A DNA stretch of 64,000 bases from Rhodoferax saidenbachensis (GCF_001955715.1 NZ_CP019239.1:62001-126000), one strand, 5' to 3'; shown: positions 1 through 8,599, numbered from the stretch's first letter. The notes: a model not told the origin generated them from the sequence alone. Translations and numbers: made by a program.

Positions 1-1
1 G

Positions 2-388
2 CTACCGACTGGCGCGCGGATCCTCGATGCCGGATGTGGTCTGGGCCACGGCCTGCAGGCCTTGCGCCGTGTTTATCCGCAGGCACAACTCCACGGGCTC
101 GAATGGAGCTGGCCGCTGCGCGCGTGGTGTGCGCTGCGTTGCCCCTGGGCGCGTGTGCGCCAGGGCGATATCTGGCAGGCCGACTGGTCGGCCTACGACA
201 TGGTCTACCTGTTCCAGCGCCCCGAGAGCATGGCGCGTGCGGCCGAGAAGGCGCGCGCCGAGCTGCGCCCCGGTGCCTGGCTGGTGAGTCTGGAATTCGA
301 GGCCACCATGCTGGCGCCCACGGCGCAATTGCTCGCCGGGCCGCAGCGCCCGCTCTGGGTGTACCAGGTGCCGCTGACGCCGCGATAG
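2..388 (+). CDS. Class I SAM-dependent methyltransferase-like protein (5' partial)
   Basis: The frame is open from the window edge, so the N-terminus lies outside. The first visible residues read ARILDAGCGLGHG, the glycine-rich SAM-binding motif I of class I methyltransferases, followed by an acidic strand end (LHGLEWS) and a GDIWQADWSAYDMVYLF segment fitting motifs II to IV. About 128 residues are visible and end at TAG 386-388. The substrate cannot be read from this part. It could be a small-molecule or protein methyltransferase; the fold call is firmer than any function. Confidence 0.75.
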   Translation, partial: LPTGARILDAGCGLGHGLQALRRVYPQAQLHGLEWSWPLRAWCALRCPWARVRQGDIWQADWSAYDMVYLFQRPESMARAAEKARAELRPGAWLVSLEFEATMLAPTAQLLAGPQRPLWVYQVPLTPR

Positions 389-512
389 GCATTAATTCCG
401 GAAAAGCCGCTCTTGGTCGCCACCGCGCGCAACAAACGGGACGCCACAGTCTGCCGGTGGCAAAATGCTGCGGATTACCAGTCGCCCTTGGGCGCGACTG
501 CAGGAGATAAGC

Positions 513-1259
513 ATGGATTCTGAATTTTCCCAATCGTCGCTGGATGTCGCGGAGTCGCTGCACGCGAACCGGGTGATTGTGTTTGCCCTGGCCACACTGG
601 CCGAGCTGCGCGAGTCCGACACCGAGAGCCATATCCTGCGCGTCCAGCACTACGTGCGCGTGCTGGCCAACAAGCTCGGTCCCCACCCCAGTTACGCCGC
701 GCTGCTGACGCCGGACTACATTGAAAGCCTGTGCCGCAGTGTGCCCATGTACGACATGGGCTCGGTGGGCATACCGGACCGCATTTTGCTCAAGCCCGGA
801 CGCCTCACGCCCGAAGAAGTAGCCATCATGCGCACCCACACCACCCTAGGGTATGAGTCGATCGTGCGCGCCGAAAAGACGCTGGGCCGGGCCTCGCCGT
901 TGTTGACGATTGCCAAAGAGATCACGCGCTCGCACCAGGAAAAGTGGGATGGCAGCGGTTACCCCCAAGGCCTCTCGGAAGGTCAAATTCCGGTGTCCGC
1001 CCGCATCGTGGCGCTGGCCGATGTGTACGACGCGCTGATCAGCAACAAGGTCTACAAGGACGGCGTGCCGCATGACAAAGCAGTACAGATCATCTTCAGC
1101 GAACGGGGCACCCATTTCGACCCCGACATCGTCGATGCCTTCATTGAAATCCACGAAGAGTTCGCGGCCATCGCCCAGCGTTATGCCGACACCGATGCCG
1201 ACATGCAGCAGAAGATCGAATACATGGCCAATGCGATTGCCGAAGTCGCGGTGCTCTAG
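513..1259 (+). CDS. HD-GYP domain protein with degenerate catalytic motif
   Basis: A 248-residue protein made almost entirely of an HD-GYP domain, the family that hydrolyses cyclic di-GMP. The start at 513 is chosen over an in-frame upstream ATG at 465 because AGGAG lies at 502-506. The GYP motif is intact (WDGSGYP, about residues 145-151) and H40 and H109 are present. The HD signature, normally HDxGK, reads Y80-D81-M-G-S, and the later HHE reads HQE (141-143), so two expected metal-ligand histidines and the lysine are missing. It is therefore probably a c-di-GMP receptor or regulatory pseudo-enzyme (inference). No receiver or membrane segment is fused. It stands alone between unrelated genes. 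Confidence 0.85.
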   Translation: MDSEFSQSSLDVAESLHANRVIVFALATLAELRESDTESHILRVQHYVRVLANKLGPHPSYAALLTPDYIESLCRSVPMYDMGSVGIPDRILLKPGRLTPEEVAIMRTHTTLGYESIVRAEKTLGRASPLLTIAKEITRSHQEKWDGSGYPQGLSEGQIPVSARIVALADVYDALISNKVYKDGVPHDKAVQIIFSERGTHFDPDIVDAFIEIHEEFAAIAQRYADTDADMQQKIEYMANAIAEVAVL

Positions 1260-1276
1260 GCGCATTGCGCGCGGCG

Positions 1277-2116
1277 CTAGCCCTGCGTACCGGGGAATAG
1301 CGCTATCGGTTTGGCCGGCGGAGTTTTGGCCGGTGCTTCGTTGGGGAAGGGGCTTGCGAGCGGAACCTCTTCCACAGGCGGAAACGCGGGGATAGCGCTT
1401 TCGCGGTTGTTCACGGTGTCCAGCAGCGCCAAGCCTGCGGTATGGACCCATTCCCGCACCTGCGTCTCAAAGCGGCCGCCGCTGGGCATAAAGTTGGCGG
1501 GCAGGCGTGCGTAGACCGCGTAGTTCAGGCTTCTGCCCCTGTCCCGGCGTGCGCTGAGGCGGATGGCGGCATGGGCGTTTGGCATCTCCTTCGCATAGGG
1601 GGTGAGCCCGCCAAAAATGGTTTGTATGTTTTTTTGCGGCTGGCTTGCCGCCGATGCAATCCAATTCCGGAATCCACTGGCATACCACTGCCCCTCAGCG
1701 CAGGCACTGGCGATGCTGGTGGCTTCGGTGCCGAGGTTGTCCACGATGGGAAACTGCTTGTTGGGGCAATACTCGCCCAGCCAGCGCACGGGGGTGGAGT
1801 CCGGCGTAAACCCCACCAGCATGGCGGCAATGCCGTTGCCCGCATCCGTGCTTTTCAGGGTCAGGGTGACCGAACCGGTGGTGGGTGGCGACATCTCGGC
1901 CCGGCCCCCGGTCAGCCCCAGGGCCTCGTCGTTGCGCGACACCACTAGCCAATGGCCTTGCGGCAAGGGCAGCGGCTTGATGAATGCACCAATCCGGATG
2001 CCCTTGCCGTCCAGCAGCGTGCCGGCCTGGATAGCGTTGTAGTCCACCTGCGCCTGGCAGCTGCCAGTCGCCACCAGTACGCCCAGGCCCACGCAGGCCG
2101 CAATGTTGTGTCTCAT
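1277..2116 (-). CDS. Hypothetical secreted protein
   Basis: A 279-residue protein that I do not recognise. The start at 2116 is preferred because AGAGGAG lies about 8 bases upstream; two earlier in-frame ATGs (2137, 2152) lack this spacing. The N-terminus MRHNIAACVGLGVLVATGSCQA looks like a signal peptide, with a cysteine near the cleavage region, so it is probably periplasmic or lipid-anchored. The C-terminal ~40 residues are rich in proline and alanine (PPVEEVPLASPFPNEAPAK), a likely disordered tail. It lies downstream of the lemA/GIDE pair on the same strand. Confidence 0.7.
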   Translation of the reverse strand: MRHNIAACVGLGVLVATGSCQAQVDYNAIQAGTLLDGKGIRIGAFIKPLPLPQGHWLVVSRNDEALGLTGGRAEMSPPTTGSVTLTLKSTDAGNGIAAMLVGFTPDSTPVRWLGEYCPNKQFPIVDNLGTEATSIASACAEGQWYASGFRNWIASAASQPQKNIQTIFGGLTPYAKEMPNAHAAIRLSARRDRGRSLNYAVYARLPANFMPSGGRFETQVREWVHTAGLALLDTVNNRESAIPAFPPVEEVPLASPFPNEAPAKTPPAKPIALFPGTQG

Positions 2117-2214
2117 CCCTGAACTCCTCTTTGTCATAGTGCTCTGCGGCACCGTGAAAGCATAGCAGTGCGATCAGGCCCAGGCCATCTCCCATTCGGG
2201 TGAAAACAGGCGGC

Positions 2215-3120
2215 CTAGCGCAGGTGGCGAATCCAGAGGACCAGCACCACCAGCGCGGCGCTGAGGTGCAGGGCACTCCACAGCAAGTAGCGGCGGCGCA
2301 GGGATTGGGGTGACAGCGGCGAGAGCAGGAACAGCCGCCCGTCCTGCGGTGCGCGCAGAACATGCACGCCGGGTTGCTGGCGGATGGCGCGGTGCTCCTG
2401 CTCCACCATGCGTGTGGCCAGGCGGCGCGCCAGCTCCCACTCCTTGAGGTCAATTTCTCCGTCGTGGTTCAGGTCGAATCGGCGGTGCAGCGCCGCCGGG
2501 TCCTTTTTCCAGGTGTTGAGCAGCGCGCCCACATCGTCGCGCAGACTCAGGGCGGAGTTCACGCCGCCCTCGGTGCGGAACTCGCCCAGCACGTACAGCG
2601 TGCGCCCGGCATGCAGCAGTTCTTCCACATGTTTATGGTCGTTGCGCACGCGGGTGGTCACCTCGGCGCCCATCACCTCTGCATGGTCCGGGTCCACGGT
2701 GCACTGGCCGGTGCTATCGGTGATGTCAAAGGTGGCGTCGCTGGTGCCGCTTTCCACCTCCCGCCATTCCTTCTCGTCGTTGTCGCGGGCGTAGATGCGG
2801 TAGCGGTACCAGATGCAGGGGGTGTTGGTCAGTGGGCTGGTAATCAGCTGCGTGACTGTGGCGCGCCCCTGCAGTTCCACATAACCCTGCGCGGCGGACC
2901 CGATGCGGGAGGTAGCGATATCGGCAATGGCGCGGGCCCGACGCAGCGCGGCCGCCCAGGCCAGCAGCGCCACGGCCACCAGACCTGCCACGCACCATTG
3001 CTGCGTGCGCCCTGGGCCGGCGTGCAGTGCCATGCCTGCCAGTGTGGCGTAGGCACCGGTCAGCAGGCCATTGGCACTTTGGCTGCGCAGCCAGCGCAGG
3101 CCCTGTACTTGGAGATCCAC
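2215..3120 (-). CDS. GIDE-domain (MULAN/E3-ligase-like) membrane protein with EF-hand
   Basis: The protein resembles bacterial 'E3 ubiquitin ligase family' GIDE proteins, membrane proteins of unknown function often encoded beside lemA, as here. A hydrophobic segment (VAGLVAVALLAWAAAL) comes first, then the GIDE-type beta domain (YVELQGRATV ... CIWYRYRIYA), and a C-terminal membrane helix (SALHLSAALVVLVLWI). A canonical EF-hand loop, DLNHDGEIDLKE, sits inside the soluble part with acidic or polar residues at loop positions 1, 3, 5, 9 and 12. The start is uncertain: the only nearby in-frame ATG (3199-3201) lies inside lemA and the peptide it adds looks like an out-of-frame artefact, so GTG 3118-3120 just after the lemA stop is used. 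Confidence 0.75.
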   Translation of the reverse strand: MDLQVQGLRWLRSQSANGLLTGAYATLAGMALHAGPGRTQQWCVAGLVAVALLAWAAALRRARAIADIATSRIGSAAQGYVELQGRATVTQLITSPLTNTPCIWYRYRIYARDNDEKEWREVESGTSDATFDITDSTGQCTVDPDHAEVMGAEVTTRVRNDHKHVEELLHAGRTLYVLGEFRTEGGVNSALSLRDDVGALLNTWKKDPAALHRRFDLNHDGEIDLKEWELARRLATRMVEQEHRAIRQQPGVHVLRAPQDGRLFLLSPLSPQSLRRRYLLWSALHLSAALVVLVLWIRHLR

Positions 3121-3148
3121 AGTCGCGTGTTGCAGACGGGAGCAGGGC

Positions 3149-3715
3149 TTAGCCCTTGAAGCGCGCGCCGATGTCGACGTCCTGCACTTCCTCAGCGGCA
3201 AACTTCAGCAGCGCAAAGTCCTTGAAGTTGAAAAAGCGCGCCACCAGCACGCCGGGGAACTGCTCGATGGCCACGTTGTTGATGTTGACGGATTCGTTGT
3301 AGAACTCGCGCCGGTCGGCAATGGCGTTCTCCAGCCCGCTGATGCGCGACTGCAGGTGCAGGAACTGCTCGTTGGCTTTCAGGTCGGGGTAGTTTTCGGC
3401 CAGCGCAAACAGTTGGCCCAGTCCGCTGCGCAGCGCGCTTTCGGCGGCGCCCAGTGCGCCCACGTTCTGCGCTTCGCGCGCCGATGACACGCGTGAACGC
3501 GCCTGGATGACCTTTTCCAGCGTCTCCTGCTCGTGCTGCATGTACTGCTTGCAGGTGTCCACCAGCTTGGGAAGTTCGTCGTGGCGCTGCTTGAGCAACA
3601 CGTCGATATTGGCCCAGGCTTTGCCCACCGCGTTTTTCACGGTGACCAGGCTGTTGTAGACGGTGACCAGGTAGACCACCAGCACACCCAAGACAATCCA
3701 GAAGACCAGACCCAT
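3149..3715 (-). CDS. lemA: LemA family protein
   Basis: A 188-residue LemA family protein with one N-terminal membrane helix (VFWIVLGVLVVYLVTVYN) followed by helical coiled-coil-like sequence. The family hallmarks are visible: YNSLV near the helix end, AWANIDVLLKQR, then YPDLKANE..L..LQ and the terminal AR..FNFKD.ALLKF stretch. The start at 3715 is chosen because GGGAG lies just upstream; the ORF could begin at 3760, but that adds a non-conserved leader. LemA proteins are envelope proteins of uncertain role. It is followed by the GIDE gene and probably co-transcribed with it. Confidence 0.93.
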   Translation of the reverse strand: MGLVFWIVLGVLVVYLVTVYNSLVTVKNAVGKAWANIDVLLKQRHDELPKLVDTCKQYMQHEQETLEKVIQARSRVSSAREAQNVGALGAAESALRSGLGQLFALAENYPDLKANEQFLHLQSRISGLENAIADRREFYNESVNINNVAIEQFPGVLVARFFNFKDFALLKFAAEEVQDVDIGARFKG

Positions 3716-3821
3716 ACGTTTACTCCCTTGAAGTTGAGATGTTTCTCTCGCAGTCCGCACTGTAAAGCACGCCCGTTTGCTGGCAAGACTTGCTGCAGAT
3801 TTACTGTAAAAACGTGCCCCG

Positions 3822-3862
3822 GCCCTTATGTGGTGTGCGCAAGCAGCTATGTAATTTATAGC
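3822..3862 (-). repeat. 42-bp dispersed repeat, copy 1
   Basis: Copy of the family with core AGCTGCTTGCGCA (here on the minus strand) and end AAGGGC. The internal GCTAT...ATAGC stem is present. The stop codon of the FAD-linked oxidase (3856-3858) lies inside it. Confidence 0.75.
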
Positions 3863-5280
3863 GAAAAGATCTTGCCGGGGTTCAGGATGTTGTCCGGGTC
3901 CAGCGCGCGCTTTAGCGTGCGCATCATGTCCACCGCACCGTTGCCAGTTTCTTCCAGCAGGAAGCCTTGCTTGTGCAGGCCCACACCGTGTTCGCCCGTG
4001 CAGGTGCCGCCCAGTTGGAGCGCGCGCTGTACCAGTTGCGTGTTGAGCCGCTCGGCGGTTTCCCGTTCCTCGGGGTTGTCAGGGTCTATCAGGTAGCCCA
4101 TGTGGAAGTTGCCGTCACCCACGTGGCCGACCAGGAAGTAGGGGATGCCGGCTTCCTGCGCTTCGGTCACGGAGTCTAAGAGCGCGTCGGCCAGGTGCGA
4201 GATCGGCACGCAGGTGTCGGTGGTGATGGCCTTGCAGCCGGGGCGCGACTGCACGCCGGCAAAGTAGGCGTTGTGCCGTGCGGTCCACAGCTTGGTCCGC
4301 TCTTCGGGTGTCTCGGCCCACTCGAACGTCTGGCCGCCGAATTCGGCGGCAATCTCCTGCACGGTTTCCACCTGCTCTTTCACGCCAGCGGGCGAACCGT
4401 GGAACTCCATGAGCAACATGGCCCCTTCGCGCAGCGTGAGTTTGGAGTGCGCGTTGACCATGCGGATGGTGTTGGCGTCCAGCAGCTCACAGCGCGCAAT
4501 CGGCACGCCCAGCTGGATCAGCTGGATGGTGGTGTTCACCGCGTCGGCCAGGCTGCCGAACGAGCAGGTGGCCGCCATCACGGCTTCGGGCAGCGGGTAG
4601 AGCTTGACGGTGACCTCGGTGATCACGCCCAGCGTGCCCTCAGAGCCCACCATCAGGCGTGTGAGGTCGTAACCCGCGCTGCTTTTCTTGGCGCGTGTGC
4701 CGGTGCGGATGATGTCGCCACTGGCCGTGACCACTTCCAGTGCCAGCACGTTCTCGCGCATGGTGCCGTAACGCACGGCATTCGTGCCGCTGGCGCGTGT
4801 GGCGCTCATGCCGCCAATGGTGGCGTCGGCGCCCGGGTCAATCGGGAAGAACAGGCCGGTGGATTTGACCGCTTCGTTGAGCTGTTTGCGGGTCACGCCG
4901 GGTTGCACGGTGACCGTAAGGTCGTCAGACTGGATGGACAACACTTGGTTCATGCGGCTCACATCCAAGCTGATGCCGCCTTGCACGGCCAGCAGATGCC
5001 CTTCGAGCGAGGAGCCCACACCAAACGGAATCACTGGCACTTTGTACTGCGCGCAGAGTTTCACCGCATCGGCCACATCCTGCGTGCTCTGCGCAAACAC
5101 CACCGCGGACGGTGGCGGCACGGTGAAGGCAGACTCATCGCGCCCATGCTGTTCCCGCACGGCCATGGCGGCGGAGAACTGGTCGCCAAAGCGGGTCTTC
5201 AGGGCATCCAGCAGGGCTTGCGGCACGGTGCGCAGTGTGATCTGGGGCAACAAATGGTTCAGTGAGGCGGGGGCGTTCAT
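3856..5280 (-). CDS. FAD-linked oxidase, D-lactate/glycolate dehydrogenase (GlcD/DLD) type
   Basis: A 474-residue FAD_binding_4 plus FAD-oxidase_C protein. The FAD-binding half contains VIPFGVGSSLEGH and the family's DPGADATIGGM segment followed by NAVRYGTMRENVL. The C-terminal half ends with the conserved VGHVGDGNFH and TGEHGVGLHK motifs of D-2-hydroxyacid dehydrogenases. It most likely oxidises D-lactate or a related 2-hydroxy acid, passing electrons to the respiratory chain; the exact substrate is not readable. Start 5280 (MNAPASLN) fits homologues better than 5376. The last codons and stop lie inside a dispersed repeat. Confidence 0.88.
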   Translation of the reverse strand: MNAPASLNHLLPQITLRTVPQALLDALKTRFGDQFSAAMAVREQHGRDESAFTVPPPSAVVFAQSTQDVADAVKLCAQYKVPVIPFGVGSSLEGHLLAVQGGISLDVSRMNQVLSIQSDDLTVTVQPGVTRKQLNEAVKSTGLFFPIDPGADATIGGMSATRASGTNAVRYGTMRENVLALEVVTASGDIIRTGTRAKKSSAGYDLTRLMVGSEGTLGVITEVTVKLYPLPEAVMAATCSFGSLADAVNTTIQLIQLGVPIARCELLDANTIRMVNAHSKLTLREGAMLLMEFHGSPAGVKEQVETVQEIAAEFGGQTFEWAETPEERTKLWTARHNAYFAGVQSRPGCKAITTDTCVPISHLADALLDSVTEAQEAGIPYFLVGHVGDGNFHMGYLIDPDNPEERETAERLNTQLVQRALQLGGTCTGEHGVGLHKQGFLLEETGNGAVDMMRTLKRALDPDNILNPGKIFSL

Positions 5281-5315
5281 GGGGTGGGGGTGTTCCTGGT
5301 GAAAGCAGCGCCTAT

Positions 5316-6242
5316 CTAGGCGCGGACCGGATTGATCAGCGGCCACTTGGCCGTCTGGGGGTTGCGAAAACCGCATTCGGTGTAGGCACGGCGCAAGCTG
5401 CCGTCCTGCACCCGCGCGGCCAACGCGGGAAAAATTTTGTCAGCAATCTGGCGGCCTGCCGGGGTGTGGGCAGCGGCCAGATGCCGCGAGCCGATCAGCG
5501 CCACCGACACGCCCTTGACGGGCACCAGGGTGTTGCCTTCGTGGACCAGCTCCAGCGACGGCTTGGCAGGAAAGGGCGCCAGCAGCAGGTCAGCGCGGCG
5601 ATTCGCCACCATCAGCACCATCTGGTTCCAGGTCTTCACGTCCATCACCTGTTTGAGGCCTAGCTTGCCCAGCGTATTCCAGTCGGCCGTCCAGGCGCTG
5701 TTGGACACCACCGTGAGGTCCTTGAGCTGCGCCCGTTTGCGCACGGCCAGCGCCGCCTGGTTGCCCGGTGCGGTGTACATGCCGACGACAAACTCGCCGT
5801 TGGCCAGCAGCGCGCTGGAGCGGGTGATGGTGGTACCGGCCTGTGCCAGGTCCAGTTGCCAGGCACTGGTGCCCAGTGCATCGACGCGGCCCGCGCTGAG
5901 TTCGATCAGCAGGCGTTCGTAACTGTCAATGCGCACCAACTCCACTGCCAGCGCGGGCAGAGCGCGGTGCATTTCGCGCAACAGAAAGGCCAGCTCCATC
6001 ACATCCCGCCGCGCATGCGGGCCACGAAAGTGCTGCAACGTGGCGACATCGCGGCCCTCCAGAAAACGCGGCAGGTCGTCGGCCACGTCACCCGGCACGG
6101 CAATGCGGGCGATGCTCAGAGCGGCATGTGCCATCAGGGGGCTGGCCAGCGCGACCGCCATGCCGCCCAGCACCTGTCTGCGGGGTAGCATGGGTGGGGT
6201 GGCTTGGGGAAGGCGGGAGGAGCCCGGAGGCAACAGGGTCAT
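5316..6242 (-). CDS. Periplasmic solute-binding-type protein (SBP_bac_3-like)
   Basis: A protein of up to 308 residues with a signal peptide of twin-arginine look (LPRRQVLGGMAVALASPLMAHAA), then a domain resembling family-3 extracellular binding proteins (FLLREMHRALPALAVELVRIDSYERLLIELSAGRVDALGTS segment). No ABC transporter genes accompany it, so it could be an orphan binding or sensory protein rather than a transport component. The start is uncertain: ATG at 6242 or 6191, neither with a clear Shine-Dalgarno. It is divergent from the cobalamin adenosyltransferase gene. Confidence 0.65.
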   Translation of the reverse strand: MTLLPPGSSRLPQATPPMLPRRQVLGGMAVALASPLMAHAALSIARIAVPGDVADDLPRFLEGRDVATLQHFRGPHARRDVMELAFLLREMHRALPALAVELVRIDSYERLLIELSAGRVDALGTSAWQLDLAQAGTTITRSSALLANGEFVVGMYTAPGNQAALAVRKRAQLKDLTVVSNSAWTADWNTLGKLGLKQVMDVKTWNQMVLMVANRRADLLLAPFPAKPSLELVHEGNTLVPVKGVSVALIGSRHLAAAHTPAGRQIADKIFPALAARVQDGSLRRAYTECGFRNPQTAKWPLINPVRA

Positions 6243-6299
6243 AAATGGGAAGGGTGTTTCAAACCGTCAATAATCCCATTTTGATCCAAGGACGCCGCC

Positions 6300-6872
6300 A
6301 TGGGAAACCGCCTGACACAAATTGCCACCCGCACCGGGGACAACGGCACCACCGGCCTGGGGGACAACACACGCGTGTCCAAAGACAGCCTGCGTGTGCA
6401 CGCCATGGGGGAGGTGGATGAACTCAACTCCCACATTGGTGTGTTGCTATGCGAAGCCATGCCCGTTGGCGTGGCCGCAGTGCTGGTGGAAGTGCAGCAC
6501 CAGCTCTTCAATCTGGGCGGCGAGCTGTCCATCCCCGGGTACGAGCTGCTCAAGCCTGAGGCGGTGCTGGCGCTCGACGAGGCCCTGGCCGACTACAACG
6601 CCGACTTGCCGCGCCTGCAGGAGTTCATATTGCCCGCCGGCACACGCGCCGCGTCGTTGGCCCATGTGTGCCGCACCGTAGCGCGCCGCGCCGAACGCGC
6701 CGTGGTGGCATTGGAGGGCCAGGAAACGTTGAAAGACACGCCGCGCCAGTACCTCAACCGCCTGTCGGACCTGATGTTTGTGCTGGCCCGCGTGCTCAAC
6801 CGCCACCGCACCGATGGTTCGGTGGGTGACGACGTGTACTGGAAGAGCGAGAGATTGCTATCAAATAAGTAG
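6300..6872 (+). CDS. Cob(I)alamin adenosyltransferase, PduO type
   Basis: A 190-residue PduO-type ATP:cob(I)alamin adenosyltransferase, which transfers the adenosyl group of ATP to cob(I)alamin to form coenzyme B12. The N-terminal ATP-binding motif TRTGDNGTTGLGD is typical, followed by VDELNSHIG and the C-terminal YLNRLSDLMFVLARVLNR motif (RLSDxLF). The family is usually 180-200 residues, so it is full length. The stop and last codons (LSNK) fall inside a dispersed repeat. No cobalamin biosynthesis genes are adjacent. Confidence 0.93.
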   Translation: MGNRLTQIATRTGDNGTTGLGDNTRVSKDSLRVHAMGEVDELNSHIGVLLCEAMPVGVAAVLVEVQHQLFNLGGELSIPGYELLKPEAVLALDEALADYNADLPRLQEFILPAGTRAASLAHVCRTVARRAERAVVALEGQETLKDTPRQYLNRLSDLMFVLARVLNRHRTDGSVGDDVYWKSERLLSNK

Positions 6873-6898
6873 CTGCTTGCGCATAACCCATGCGGGCT
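6857..6898 (+). repeat. 42-bp dispersed repeat, copy 2
   Basis: Copy reading GCTATC...AGCTGCTTGCGCA...GCGGGCT. It contains the stop codon of the adenosyltransferase gene (6870-6872). Confidence 0.75.
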
Positions 6899-7182
6899 GC
6901 GGGCTGTTTTCTCTTGTATTTAAGCTCTGCGCCTGAATTGGGCGGCCTTGCGTCGGCACATGGCCGCAGGCATGGGAAGCCGTCACATCGCGCCGAAATA
7001 CATACGATTCTTCGGTTCTAGGTATAAATCCTAGGTAAACAATGCAAATAAATACCGGATTGAACAATCCGCGTATTAGTTTTACATGAGGGTTTCACTA
7101 TCTTCATGGTGTCAGTGTCTGCACAAGAAAGGCATTGAACAAGGCATTCGATTCCATAACCAAAGACACCAGGAGACTATCG
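6899..7182 (+). promoter_or_regulatory. Promoter region of the polyol uptake operon, with inverted repeat
   Basis: This gene-free stretch precedes the polyol ABC operon. An inverted repeat CTAGG-TATAAAT-CCTAG occupies 7018-7034 and could be an operator or overlap the -10 region. The region from about 6995 to 7110 is clearly more AT-rich than its surroundings, as expected of a promoter. A strong ribosome-binding site (AGGAG) sits just before the ATG at 7183. No other gene is seen here. Confidence 0.45.
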
Positions 7183-8496
7183 ATGAAATTCAGAACCCGT
7201 GTTGCCGTCGCCGCAGCGCTCGCAGCATCGTTGTGCGGACAGTCGCAAGCCGCGACCGAGCTCGTGATTGCCACCGTGAACAACGGCCACATGATCGAAA
7301 TGCAGAAGCTCAGCAAGAACTTCGAAACCGCCAATCCCGACATCAAACTCAAGTGGGTGACGCTGGAAGAAGGCGTGCTGCGCCAGCGCGTCACCACCGA
7401 CATCGCCACCAAGGGCGGCCAGTTCGATGTGATGACCATCGGCATGTACGAAACCCCCATCTGGGGCAAGAAGGGTTGGCTGCAAGAACTCAAGACCGAC
7501 GCCAAGTACGACGCGGACGACCTGCTGCCCGCCATGCGCAACGGCCTGTCGGTGGACGGCAAGATGTTTGCCGTGCCCTTCTACGGCGAATCCTCCATGC
7601 TGATGTACCGCAAGGACCTGGCTGACAAGGCCGGCATCAAAGTGGCCGACAAGCCCACCTGGACCGAGGTCAAGGAACTGGCGTCCAAGATCCACGACCC
7701 GAAGAACGGCGTCTACGGCATCTGCCTGCGCGGCAAACCGGGTTGGGGTGACAACATGGCCTTCCTGACGACGCTGGTCAACACCAATGGCGGCCAGTGG
7801 TTTGACATGAACTGGAAACCCCAACTGGAAAGCAAGCCCTGGAAGGACTCCATCAACTTCTACGTGGACCTGCTGAAAAACTACGGCCCACCCGGCTCCT
7901 CGGCCAACAGCTTCAATGAAATCCTGGCGCTGTACAACGAAGGCAAGTGCGGCATGTGGATTGACGCCACCATTGCAGCGTCTTTCATCACCGACCCCAA
8001 GCAGTCCAAGGTGGCTGACAAAGTGGCGTTTGCACAAGCACCGACTGCCGTGACCCCCAAGGGTGCCAACTGGCTGTGGGCCTGGGCGCTGGCCATTCCA
8101 TCGGGCTCCAAGAAAGTGGACGCTGCGACCAAGTTCGTGACCTGGGCGACATCGAAGGAATACATCGAGCTGGTGGCCAAGACCAATGGCTGGGCCCACG
8201 TGCCCACCGGTACCCGCAAGAGCACCTACGCCAATCCTGAGTTCACCAAGGCGGCCAAGTTTGCTGCGGCTGAAAAAGCCGCCATCGATTCGGCCAACCC
8301 GAACGACAGCACCTTGCCCAAGAGCCCGTATGTCGGTGTGCAGTTCGCTGCCATCCCCGAGTTCCAGGCGATTGGTGCGACCGTGGGCCAACAGATGAGC
8401 GCTGCGCTGGCTGGCAAGTCCACGGTGGACGCAGCCCTGAAGGCTTCGCAAGTGGCGGCTGACCGTGAAATGAAGAAGGCTGGCTACTACAAGTAG
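7183..8496 (+). CDS. smoE: Polyol (sorbitol/mannitol) ABC transporter substrate-binding protein
   Basis: A 437-residue family-1 extracellular binding protein. Signal peptide MKFRTRVAVAAALAASLCGQSQA is followed by the mature domain. FDVMTIGMYETPIWGKKGWL and VPFYGESSMLMYRKDL are characteristic of SmoE/MtlE proteins, which bind sorbitol, mannitol or related hexitols in the periplasm. The start at 7183 is chosen for the AGGAG just upstream; an in-frame ATG at 7135 is less likely. It is first of the operon with both permeases, the ATPase and the polyol dehydrogenases. A strong hairpin follows the gene. Confidence 0.9.
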   Translation: MKFRTRVAVAAALAASLCGQSQAATELVIATVNNGHMIEMQKLSKNFETANPDIKLKWVTLEEGVLRQRVTTDIATKGGQFDVMTIGMYETPIWGKKGWLQELKTDAKYDADDLLPAMRNGLSVDGKMFAVPFYGESSMLMYRKDLADKAGIKVADKPTWTEVKELASKIHDPKNGVYGICLRGKPGWGDNMAFLTTLVNTNGGQWFDMNWKPQLESKPWKDSINFYVDLLKNYGPPGSSANSFNEILALYNEGKCGMWIDATIAASFITDPKQSKVADKVAFAQAPTAVTPKGANWLWAWALAIPSGSKKVDAATKFVTWATSKEYIELVAKTNGWAHVPTGTRKSTYANPEFTKAAKFAAAEKAAIDSANPNDSTLPKSPYVGVQFAAIPEFQAIGATVGQQMSAALAGKSTVDAALKASQVAADREMKKAGYYK

Positions 8497-8544
8497 TCGT
8501 CCGACCAAGACAAGCAAGCATCTCTCTCCGGTCGCTTGACTTTA

Positions 8545-8573
8545 GGCGCGCGAGGCAACTCGCGCGCCCTTTT
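8545..8573 (+). terminator. Intercistronic hairpin after the binding-protein gene
   Basis: A perfect 10-bp stem GGCGCGCGAG / CTCGCGCGCC with a GCAA tetraloop, followed by CTTTT. It resembles an intrinsic terminator placed inside the operon, between the binding protein and the first permease, where partial termination or 3'-end protection would raise the binding protein over the membrane components. Confidence 0.75.
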
Positions 8574-8599
8574 CCGCAAATTTGCCCGCGAGGCTCTCC

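Noticed and set aside
4195..5265. A 356-codon plus-strand frame opposite the FAD-linked oxidase.
   Set aside because: The opposite strand encodes clear FAD_binding_4 and FAD-oxidase_C motifs; this frame is a shadow.
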